This document shows, one piece after another, positions 45,895 to 56,700 of a DNA stretch of 64,000 nucleotides. The notes under the pieces are model-generated. The model saw only the letters and a program-made list of their open reading frames with translations. It was not told the origin of the DNA and did no database searches. Each line of letters begins with the position of its first letter. The first letter of the stretch is position 1. Both the position numbers and the translations under genes were made by a program. This DNA comes from Plasmopara viticola (taxonomy: Eukaryota; Oomycota; Peronosporomycetes; Peronosporales; Peronosporaceae): the NCBI GenBank assembly GCA_001695595.3, contig MBPM02000019.1:930001-994000 (forward strand), in the 5' to 3' direction.

Positions 45895-48158
45895 TCAAAG
45901 TATATCGAAATTTGCCTCTTCTTCACTGCTCCCGTCATCTTCATTTTCCGACGAGCTGCTCTCCTTATCAACACGAACCTGTGTCGTTCCTCCAGGACTT
46001 ATAACTGCCTTCATAGAGCAAGAGCCCACGTTTTCTACAAGCATCACGGCTTTGTTCTGTTTACACATCATCCGGTACAACACGTTAGTGGGGCTATCAA
46101 CAAACGAGTTGCTGTTTCAACATACTTTGGTAACTGCCGTCTTTGCCTTTGCTAAATTCGAGGGTGTACCCACCGCTGTTACACGGCGCACCTTGCCAGA
46201 CACCATTTTGCCACCGCCAGCAACATGCTGACGAGTAATGCCAAGCACGTACGAGTCAATATCATCTCGCCGACGCGAGCTTATCTTTTTAAGCAAGCCT
46301 AGCGTCTCATACTCCTTGTCGGAATCGTCGTCAGCCACACTATGGGATGGTGTAGCCAGCTCCGGTGACTTGATCGCACCAAACTCGGGAAGGTCCGGCA
46401 ACCCGTCTTTAGATGGGGTCGTCTCAAACACGTCATCCACGTGCTTCTTTTCATACTAGCACATTCCACCAACTTTCCTTTAGTCTTCAAGACACACATT
46501 TCATATCTCGCCTCACCTCTTCTACAAACTCCCGCACTTGTTTTTTAAACTTATTTGAACCTGCACGTGCAATCTTGGTCGATCCAGCACTCTTCGTGTC
46601 AGTGTCGCCTCGCTTGATGGATTTCTTGACGCCTTTGCGGTTTGTCGGTGGCGATCGAAAGTGCTCGAACGTTTTTGCTTGACACTCTTGCGCTGACTTG
46701 CCAGGCACGTATTGAGCCACCTACAGCCACCACAATCAGCCAGCCACTTTTTCCTCACATTGTTTTCAGAGCTTATACCTGCACCCAAAAGTTCGAAGCC
46801 GTTGTGGGAATAATAAGCTTGGCGTTTATCAAAGCCTGTAGTTGCTCCTCAGTCCAAGCATCCGACTCGGATTCAGCTTCGACTTTATTCGTGCGAGACT
46901 TTTTACTACTCTTCACTGAAGAGTGAGTCTGCTAAATTATACAAGAAAGGAAAAATTATATTACAGATATACTAACTGGTAGCGACAAGTTTTTTCACAA
47001 ACCTTTGGTGTCTTGCGTGTCTTGACCAGACCCTTACTTTCCCTTAAAGACGATGCCATAGCTTCTTCCTTTTTTCCATTTGCCTTCTTTTTCACCATTG
47101 GCGCTGATAAACTAACGCTCGAAAGCACAACTTTGTCAGTAAGACATCTCATTCCACTTAAGTACTCGATCGTACCTCTTTTTATCAAAATCCTTTCTTC
47201 TTTTCCTCATCCGCTCACAAGAAACCGTTGCCTTTCGTTTCTCCTTTCCCTCTTGTACAAATGGTCGCAACCGCTTACTAAAGAACGGTGGAATCCCATC
47301 TTCCAGGAGCTTTACCACTGCGCGTGGAATCCTAGCACGTCTTGCTGCATCTCGGTCCATTTTCCCTCTCAATACCACGTACGTGCCGTCAGAAGACGTA
47401 AATTGAACCGCTCCTTGACGCTTGTGAAGCACAAATTGCATCATGGTCCCATCCACCAAGCCAGATACTTGGATCTCGACTTTTTCGCTTCCAGCCTTCA
47501 ATTTCAACGGCCAGTCAACCCACCAATGCTTGAGTATCACTGCCTTTCGATTGCTTCTCTCTCGCTTCTTCCCACACATCACCGTCCTCGTTCCCACACG
47601 TCGTTTATGTATTTCCTTGTTTAATTTCGGTTTCTTTGGGGCTGGCGATGGAAACACCAGTTTCTTTTGAATGTTCACCTGCTCTTCCGCTTCCAGCCGC
47701 CTCTCCACGTCTTCAATCGTCTCTAAACTGCTGCTTTGAGTGACCCTGCGGGTCATTGATCGCGTCACAGGTGTGTGTCCAGCCATCTCCAGCACGCCCG
47801 TATAACATCGCGCGTGTCGTTGGTTCAATTTACTAGCGCTTCGAGTTACAGCGGGAGACACCATGTCTTGCTCTTCTCTTGCTTTTTGTCGCTTTTTTCG
47901 CTTTTTGAGTGATTTGAGCAGCTTCAGACACGCAAACGGGTCTTCGTCGTCCCCTGCAGCGTCCTGCAGACGCCGCTCAGGGGCACTCTTGGCCTTCACG
48001 AGCCCTCGAGCTGGGCTGCCATCGTAGCGTCGTTTCTTGCGCGCGGAGAGTATAACAGCATCCTCACGTCCTAATCCTACCAGAGCACTTTCGAGAACAG
48101 AGCTGTAGCGGCTACGCATGCGCAGTGGCGCCGACGCGCTTCGGCTCATTGACGACAT
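45895..48158 (-). CDS. M18BP1/KNL2-like centromere protein with SANTA and SANT domains
   Basis: Six exons, 48158-47176, 47111-47003, 46931-46779, 46720-46517, 46455-46126 and 46056-45895 (introns 58-71 nt), give 646 residues in one frame. A basic Ser/Arg-rich N-terminus leads to a SANTA domain (about residues 215-305): HWWVDWPLKL, VSGLVDG, then GTYVVLRGKMDRDAARR and FPF-type ending VKLLEDGIPPFF. Exons 3 and 4 build a SANT/Myb domain across a splice: SDAWTEEQLQALI, PTTASNFWVQ, then VAQYVPGKSAQECQAKTF. An acidic C-terminus ends the protein. SANTA followed by SANT is the arrangement of M18BP1/KNL2, the licensing factor for CENP-A deposition at centromeres. The nuclear, centromeric role is inferred from the domain pair. 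No CENP-C-like motif was noticed. Confidence 0.85.
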
Positions 48159-51039
48159 GGCGCCAAGATTTAAAGATGATGATGAAAAGGGTCAAATTCG
48201 AGTACCACACAAAAAATGTGATGGAAAAATGGGGGGGGCTTTATTATATTTGACAGGTTACACGTAACACGGACGTGACAACAGGCACACAAAAATGATG
48301 CCAGTCACAAGCTCGTAGTGCTTTCCCTTAATTTGACGACAGCGATTGCAATTGCATCGGTATGAGTGGGTAAACTCTGTTTCGCTAACAGAGGATTTCC
48401 ACAGAACCGACCCGAGTCGTTGTTCCAAATGACAGCGACGTGAGTCCAATATACTTCTGAAGACATATGTTACTGTCAATAGCAGTCATTTGAATCAAGA
48501 CTTTTTCGCACTTTTCATCACAAATTGGTGTTGGAGTGCCGCGTGATTAAGACGGTAAATTTGACACCTACTTCAGCCAACATAAGTGAGGAACAAACAG
48601 TAAAGGTGTTTGTGATACTGTATATATTCACCTTCCGGATACGATGGTGCCGGGTAAGGATCCGCAGATCACTGCGGTGTATAAGCGAACGCTGTTTTGA
48701 TCCGCTAGCTTATGTCCATAGCAGACCATTCTTAAACAAATGGTCAGACGCAAAGAGCCAACCATTAGGTGGAAGGTACTCTGTGTAGTGTGTGCGCTAA
48801 GGAGCCATCTTCGTAAGCCGATAAGCTCTTATTCATCGCTGAGTCAAAACCTTGAGGAATACGAGCAAGGCATCTACAGGCTTGATACCCATTTATTTAA
48901 TTGGAATAACTCACGTTGGGAAAGCTTCAGTCCTTTAAAAACACAAGTGTTTATGTTTATGGATTTAAAGAGGATGACTTGAGATGCTCTACATGACCGG
49001 CTTTATAAATGGAAGAGTAGGCCTGAGAAACGGTTTAGTCATTTAAACTCAAGTGATTTTGGAGTTGCAGAGTTAATCTAGTTGACCTTGTGAGGAGTAG
49101 GCGAAGCGTATTTAGTATCCCAAGAGGCATCCGCTCGAAGATAACAAAAAAATTGATTAGCTTGGAAGAAACAATGAGCTCCATTGCTGACAGGCATGAA
49201 GAGTGAATGTAAGAGTAAGCTAAATGTTCATAAGCAAAATGAAACAATATTTTATTAAGTCTCTTACGGTCCCGAGATGGCATGGGTTGTTGAAAACTTC
49301 AGACTGTTTTCAGATAATGTTGACGCGCACAACATTAATTCTGAGTCATACTACAATTATAAGGCCAAACAGTCTTAACTGAGGCTTTGATTGCCCCAGA
49401 TCTTCTTCGAAGCGGTTCCATAGTGCTCTACCTTGGTGATAATGCGAGTATGGGTAGCTTGTAGTCCGCAACCTTTATCTTAAACACCAGAGAGAACCCA
49501 TAAGGTTGTGCGCTTTAAGCAGCCATCCCAGACTACGAGGAAAGAAACTTTTAACGCTGCTTTAACATTTCGCGTAGTGATCAATCCGGCGACAAAAATC
49601 GTGGATCAGATCATTATCCTATCCTCACGAATTTATAAATACGGGGTTCTCCGCAAAAGCCGTAGCCTGATAGCCACAACTACCCCTGAGAGAAAATTTA
49701 AGCAAAAAAACATGGCTGTGCAAGAGTTGTTGGTCCCCGTAATATGAATGTGAGAACGACCTTTTCCAAATCTTTTTGACTGTAAAAACCAGTGGCATTT
49801 GCTTGTATGGTGTTAGAGAAAAAAAGAGGCGCTTGCAATAGCATCATAAACTTGCTTCTGGTAAAATGGAGTGATTGTCCCGCTTTGCAGAACTATGGAG
49901 AGCCCATGGACAGGATCGGCCAAAATGTTTAAAATCCTTTTGTTTTTAAATCAGAAACAACGGACGTTCGAAGGTGTTTTGGCCAAAGATGGGTGCCTGC
50001 GGTCGAAATGTAGGTATCTGTTTTGGCATCTCGGAGGTGATATGTATCCAGCCCACCAAGAAAGCAAAATTGTAGATTGAGCTTACAGATTTACAAAAAC
50101 CTGCTCAATATGGTAGTGTTTGGATTGTAACACCCTGTAGGCTTACCAATCTCAAAGTAACTTCCTCTGTGGATGGTGATAAAGGCGAGAAATGCTCAAG
50201 AAAAGGTGCAAGCATACTTTTTCTTCTCGCTCGCACGACGTCGAGTAAATTCAACCGCGAGTTTAATCGCGGTGGTAAACGCACGCATATTCGTCAACAG
50301 GTCGTGCTGAAACTCTGGATTTTTTCGACCAAGTATGCTTTATACAACTTGCCCTTGCGGCGCGTGAAGGCGATGCGCTAAGTGGATGATGCTACGGTTT
50401 TGCGCTAAGTGGTTGATGCTATGGTTTACATCGTCCAAGAATTGTCCATTTAAATGTCGTGATCTTCCAGGTCATCGAAATTATTGATTGGAGAGTAAGA
50501 GGATCTCTCATAGGACGGCGACTTGCGTCGAAATTCGGTGGTAGGCGAGTCACATTGCATTGCGTGGGTAGTACGGAGGACCGTCTCACTCTTTTATTCC
50601 CGGCTCTCAATATTTGTGGCCTCACCAACAAACATCCTAGGTCAACAATTAGCCTAAGTCAGTATGACACTTCTTGTCTTTACAAGTGATTATCTACATA
50701 TTCACGCATGTAGTCACACGAAGTACCAAGTTCATCAGACATTCAAACGGTAATTACTGGGTGGTAGCTATCCATGTCGATATCAATATAGAAGTCATCG
50801 AATATCGTATGACGCACTTTGCGAGCCATGTTCTGACCAGATAATCTGTCCCGAGCTTGATAGCGGCCCAAAATAGTGTCTTTGTATTTTTGAATGTAAT
50901 CTATAGGAATAGATCCTAGCCCACAATTGACAAGTTTGCTTGCTCCATAGTATTTGTCTAATGATAAAGCAACACGAGCGCAATTACGATTTTTTTCTCG
51001 AATTCATCGAGATTATTGATGATAAAAACTATTTGAAGT
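48159..51039. other. AT-rich gene-poor region with decayed coding fragments
   Basis: No intact gene. Short broken frames of coding-like composition appear around 48.5-48.98, 49.5-50.1 and 50.17-50.4 kb on the plus strand. None shows a recognisable domain, and an old retroelement is the likeliest source. An imperfect tandem duplication of period 27 bp lies at about 50374-50427. Confidence 0.5.
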
Positions 51040-51048
51040 TTGTTTAAA

Positions 51049-51291
51049 ATGCAAATATCTCAGAATATCTCAAGAAAAGCAGAAAATCTGAGCTGCGACA
51101 TATCTTGCAGGTTGGAATATAAACCTACGGGACGTTCAGCAGGTTTAAAAAACGAAAATCTGAACTCGGTCGGACACGTGTCCGAGCTGGTGGACGTCCG
51201 CGAGTTCAAAATTGAAAATTTGAGCTGCGGATCGATCCGCAGACTGAAATTTAAACGTGCCTGCAGGTTGCTAAAAAATATGAGCTGCTAA
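51049..51291 (+). repeat. Four-unit repeat array with internal palindromes, in an open frame
   Basis: A motif beginning GAAAATCTGAGCTGCG, with variants, recurs at about 51082, 51154, 51214 and 51274, so the spacings are 72, 60 and 60 bp. Perfect palindromes of 16 bp (51170-51185) and 18 bp (51225-51242) follow the second and third units, and an imperfect one follows the first. All spacings are multiples of three and the array sits in one open frame (ATG at 51049) that encodes ENLSC-like repeats. It could be a repeat-protein fragment or a palindromic DNA array that happens to stay open. Confidence 0.65.
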
Positions 51292-51479
51292 GTAAGCAGC
51301 ATGTAGAAAAATATTATTCCTGCTACCTAGGCCCAGCTGGGCCTATTTTGGATCAATTATTTAGATTTTTGTTCTTCGATCAATCGAATATGACCTCTAC
51401 ATGACGCTTTATCGAGTCTTCTTGATTCATTCACATTGAACCATTGGGAGAGTAATCATCTTCTCTTCATGTAACTGCC

Positions 51480-52400
51480 GAGCGTAATCACGCCACCGCT
51501 CAGGATCTTATTTTCTAATAACTTCTGTTTTGTTTTAATATTTTATATTTGTTCTCTTGATAGTACGCTGTGTGTAATTTTGACGGTCTCCTTTTGAAAA
51601 ATCATCATCTACAATTGAGTTTTGCATTTTTATTGATATATTGTATAGAGAAAAAATCTCAAGATGGTTGAGTTTTACGTTCATTTAGTCTTCACATTCC
51701 AGGGTGAATTATACTTTAATCCGGTCAAGTGTGCATGTAGAAGCTGTTTATGCATTTCTTCGCGCTGGCCGATTGTGACTTCTTTGTACTAATTGCTTTT
51801 CTGTAGAGCAATTTCGCGGATATGGTCATGGTATACCTGTTATCTGTTCAAAAAATCTAAGTATTGTATGTTCAACAGTAGTTTGATAATTGCTATGTTT
51901 GATTGACGATCTGACGAGATGCTGTGATATAACAGACATTCATATGTAGGTACAATATTCTCTAGCAGTAATATTTAGTTCTTGAGAGTGATTCTCACTT
52001 TCTCATCTACGTTTGATGTAACTTGGCCTAAGAATGCTTGATACTCGTATCGATTTATAAAAATATTTGCCTTTCTGTTTCTGTTATTGATATGATAGTA
52101 ACTGAATTCTTTGTCTTTAAGAGCGGTCTGCTTTTGCTTCGTCACCCTTATCAAACCAAAGTTATTCCGAGTAGCTGGCTGATATGTGGAACGTCCTATA
52201 ATAGCTATTTGTTGAAATCTTTTTGCAAAATTGAATTAGTTCTTATTCTTTCGATTAGTAACTGCTTTGGATCCGGTAATATCATCTTCTGTAATCGATC
52301 TTTTGAGTCCATACTCTTCTAAAAGCTCTTTGATTGCATGATCATTCTTAACATAGACTTGTCTTTAGGTTAGATAGCGAGCTTTCTGTTCCTTGGTTAA
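51480..52400 (-). pseudogene. Decayed coding sequence, unidentified
   Basis: Read on the minus strand, one frame stays largely open from about 52365 to 51660 with only a few in-frame stops. It has strongly protein-like composition, for example AIKELLEEYGLKRSITEDD, then SYYHINNRNRKANIFINRYE after a stop at about 52235. The plus strand shows no comparable coding signal. Further downstream, another fragment reads DPERWRDYARQLHEEKM near 51500. I do not recognise the family. Its neighbours suggest it belongs to an old virus-like insertion. Confidence 0.4.
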
Positions 52401-53040
52401 TCGGATATCGTTCGTGATACCAATCTTTTGCGGTTTAGATTTCTTCTATAGAGGAACAAATCTATTTTTTGTCATGCTGAGGACTGACCTCAGAGCCACT
52501 TTTATCGCTTTCACAATATGGCACAAGCGATTATATTGGGTCAAAATGCTCGAAGAATCATTTACGCGAGCTAATCATATCTTCTCTTTATGTAAGAACG
52601 ATAGATCTTGCAGGCGCTGGAGTAAATTCCGCCACTATAGATTTGAGAATGAGATACGATGTTTAAGGGTAAGAGGCTACTGTTTAGCATCCTCGAAAGC
52701 TTTTATCGATGAAGTCAAACACTTTGTCCGATGCTATAATTCAGTACTATATATAGATAGCGAAACAAGCCTGAGATGATGAAAAAATACTTCGTCATAG
52801 TTTATATCTATGACATAATAAATGAACCCCCAGATGATTTCTTTCGTAGACTACGGAGATGTGCCATCTTTTTTTTTTAATTCTTCTGAACCTTTCTTTG
52901 ATACTCCCACACCGATGAGCGTTTTAAGACCAGCACGAGTAGCTACACCTGCTTAAGGAGCTCCTAAAACGTAGCAGCAATAGGAAGTGCTACGTCTGCT
53001 ATTTTACTAACTCCAGGCTTGATGTTACTAGACAAGCAAT

Positions 53041-53346
53041 ATGCTAAAACCAAAAAAGTTCAATTGTAAAAACGATCCCAATGGAAGAAAGTTTGGATAC
53101 ATTGCTCAAGACTTAAATAAGACTAATTTTGGTGAGTCAATCATGGTTGAAGTAGATGCTGATGCTCAAGAATATGTTGATGAGGATGGCTTCGTTAGTG
53201 AGACCGGCAGAACATACACGCTCTCACGAAGTCGAATCAATGCTTTTCTTCATTCGAGTTTTAACAGCTTTATATAAAATTGACATTCTGATCAATGAAG
53301 TGGCGAACCTAGAAGATACAGTCTACAAGCTCAATTATAATCTATA
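53041..53346 (+). pseudogene. Possible S74-type intramolecular chaperone domain remnant
   Basis: A frame starting at the ATG 53041 reads FNCKNDPNGRKFGYIAQDL. This matches the core of the peptidase S74 / intramolecular chaperone auto-processing domain, in which a GxIAQ(D/E) motif follows a strand. After a one-base frame change near 53250 the sequence ALYKIDILINEVANLED resembles the C-terminal coiled coil that usually ends such proteins. These domains cap trimeric fibres of phages and large DNA viruses and also occur in some eukaryotic proteins. The fibre part that should precede it is absent or decayed. Confidence 0.5.
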
Positions 53347-53370
53347 GTGAAGCAATGACCGTACTAATAT

Positions 53371-53619
53371 ACCAATGATGTCATCCAAGTTGCTACAGAT
53401 ACTTCTACATACTCGAATAGAAAAGTAAAACATGCTGCACATGTATTTATTCCATCTACACAATCCACAAAGATTGTAAGCTTTAGAGACTCGAAGTTTC
53501 AACAATATAAAGACAGCACTCTTCTGCAGCTATGGAAGCACTTGGATCATACTGATAAGAAACGGAGAGATGGTTATAGAAAACGACATGCCAAAGATAC
53601 AGGAATCGCAGGTCGGTAA
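53371..53619 (+). pseudogene. Small Lys/His-rich frame, large-DNA-virus type
   Basis: An open stretch of 82 codons without an ATG contains STKIVSFRDSKFQQYKDST followed by LDHTDKKRRDGYRKRH. The pattern of a KxIxF strand, a Y-KD segment and a D-KRR-Y--RH helix recalls a small uncharacterised family found in nucleocytoplasmic large DNA viruses and related elements. This is recognition from memory of a pattern, not a search result. It lies 25 bp after the S74-like remnant and about 120 bp before the LINE. Confidence 0.4.
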
Positions 53620-53739
53620 GCGCTAAGATTTTTTTGGACTTGTATGGTAAAGGAATACCGACAAACTACGAAATATCTGTATCCAAACGACAAATCCATT
53701 TTGTGCATCAGACTGTTTTTTTTGTTTTGAGAAAAGCCA

Positions 53740-56700
53740 GAGAAGACAAATGCTGCACCAAAAACCGAATTTTCGCTTCCGGCTGACGCTATTTTTGAGA
53801 AGGCGGAAGCTGCTTTGTTGCTAGACCGAAACCCACAAGATTAACGTTGCAATGCATTATCTGGAGTACCATAGCAGGTCTCTTTCGAAGTATGCCTTTC
53901 GATGTGGATTCCGGCTAGAGATCACGTCAATTTTTTCTGATGCGGAAAAAAAATACTTCGCTCGATTTAACGTCGCAGACACTGTTGTGGTCGTCTAACT
54001 TGGCCCAACTTCAAGACTTTAAGGCTCATTCGTAGTGCTGACATTAGCTTTCAGTGCACCAATCGGGAGGTGTACCAAAAATTTGGTGGTGAAACTGTGA
54101 CCATTTGCGGTCGCAAATGTAAAGTTCAACCTTATTTCAAGTTTAGTTACTGGTATTATGTGGATCTTCAGCGCCTACCACGTATAAGTTGCACCGACTT
54201 AATGAACGCTTCCGATCTAATTTTCTTGTAGCCTGGTTTGTCCAAAGGTTACATCTCTGGTGTTTATTACACCGGCTCATGTTGTTGGTGGTCTTCGTTC
54301 ACGCAGCCGCCGGGTATATTTTAACCAAAAAGTCCCCTTGTCTCAGTCATGCTGGATAAGCGGACTCCGCTTCAACAAATCCTGTTTTCAGGCTTGCGGT
54401 CATTCGGTGGTTCACCACCGAAACAGGGCCTACAATGGTCCCTCCCTCTATTTAGAAATTAAAAAAAGGCCAATATCGAAAATCTGAGCCTGAGGAACCA
54501 AGTCGCAATTAAGATGATGCTGGAAGCATTTCGCCAGCTTGTGACAGTGAGAGCGACTCAAGAGACCTTTCAGCAATGAGTGATGATTCTAATTTGGAAT
54601 GTGAGCCACATTGTGGGGATCACTTTCACTCAGAGCTGGGTAAAGTTTTTCTAATGGAAGACATTGAGCCTACAATAATGGCTACACCAAAATTAGTCTG
54701 GCCAAATGAAGGCGAGCCAAAATTTCCGGTGGGATTAATTACAGCGGCTGATTTCTCGCCTGCGCGCATTTTTCGAGCAAAAAAACTTGGTACTTAGAGC
54801 CGTTGCTACCCCGACCGTGGAATTGCGGCGTTGACCTCCCTCCCAACGGGAAAATCCGCCTTTTTACTCTATAAACTCTTACGAATGGCTTCGTGAAGGT
54901 TCGAAAGGACCCAATCCGCCGGACAAAGATATTATTCTCTGAAACACAACTTTGAACCCACCTCAGTCTGTGGCGTCTTTTGTAACGGTCTCGAGAGTGA
55001 GCGAAGAAATATTTAACGGGGCCGTATACCAAGGCAATGTTCAGAATCTAACCCTTTCTAAACCCCGCGCGGTCATTGAGGATTTCTTGGGAGCTTATAC
55101 CCAAATCACTGACCCGGACATACTACTGTCAACGGTCCAAGCACCACCAAGCCTTTACCAAATTTTACTCGATTCGGAAGTCGATGTAGGTGTAAGGCTT
55201 TTGGTCACGCGGTCCTCCAAGAGTTGGGCACGCGTGACTACCCATCGTCAGCCGGTGGGTCAATATTCGGCCGCGTCTTAGCATTTTACCCAAACCAGAC
55301 CGACTTTGACTTACGGTCACTTTTGTGTTAATTATGCCCGGAACAGAACCAATTCTGGTCAAAATTAAAACTGGCTGAGGCCGATCTAGCCCGGTAAACG
55401 ATTGCACCTAGCATCTATATGGACCCCCTTGAATTGAGTGCGGGGCAGCATCGGCACTGCCCCACCCTTGATGGAACAAATTGTGGCTGGGCCACTTCCC
55501 TATGAACTACGCAAAACTCTTGAGTATCTGCGCAAGAAGGCAATTAAGGTATTCCATTTACCCCTAAAGTACAATGGTCCCTGAAGGCATACTTAATGCG
55601 AATGGTTTTAATAATGTATCACAACGAACCCTAAATTACTTCTCAAACAAATTTTACATGGTGGGAATTCAAGAATCAAAATTTACGGATGTCAACAGCT
55701 TTAGAAGGGCCCAGCTTCCCAGCTAAATCCAGTTCTTGGTCTTAAGATAAAATGGGCACTTTCACTGGCCAAGCTGGTGTTGATTTGTTATACACACCTA
55801 CTTACCCTAAATGCCAACTTCAAGACAACGCGCCGACACGTCACTTCTACGGATATCCTCTCCCGGTATCTCCTAGTTCGGGGTTATGTTGACTCGATTA
55901 TAACATATATTCACGTACTATACGCCCCAGTTCAGCCGGGACGTCGGGCTGATTTTATTTTTATATTTGCCCCGTCATTCGAAGAATACAGTCACCATAT
56001 TCTTCTCAGTGACTTAAGTACCGTCCTTTTCACTCAGCTAGATCAAGCACGACACGGCGATAGAAGTCGTCGTTAAGGGCGAAATGCATTGCTCGACTGG
56101 GTGAGTCCAATTCGTTTGGTCGACCCTTGGTGACTTCAAAAACCCGCTCTCCTACAATTTACATGCCCCAACTTAAGTTCAAGAATTGATTATATTTTTG
56201 TTAGCTCTCAATTTTTTCACACGGACTTTGGGATATTCACCACGATTTTAAAGGCTTGGCGACCACACCGGAATGTCTTTTCGACTTGGCTGTTCAATCT
56301 TCAAAACGTCAAAAAAGGGCATATGGAAATTCCCAGTTTGGGCAATGCAGTTGCCTGAAGCCCAAAAGATTTGCACAGCTCCTTAAATGAGTTAGCAAAC
56401 TCTTTTTGGGCTCCTAGTTGGATTTCCTATTATGCGGATTTCTTTTTTGATGAACACAAACGAAAAAATTCTATATTCCTGCGTGAGTTGTTCCTGAAGA
56501 AAAGAAATGAATGCATGAGGATGCTAGTAAATCTTCTACTTTATATGAAGTTAAGTACCTGCGTGCTCAGGAACCATTTAGGGTCTATCCCGACCATATT
56601 ACTATTGGGAAAACCCAGCTTAATGAAAAGCTTAATGAACAAAATTGATATTCGTCCGAGCAGAAATTTACCTTTGACTTGAAATCCACTAAGCGCTGCT

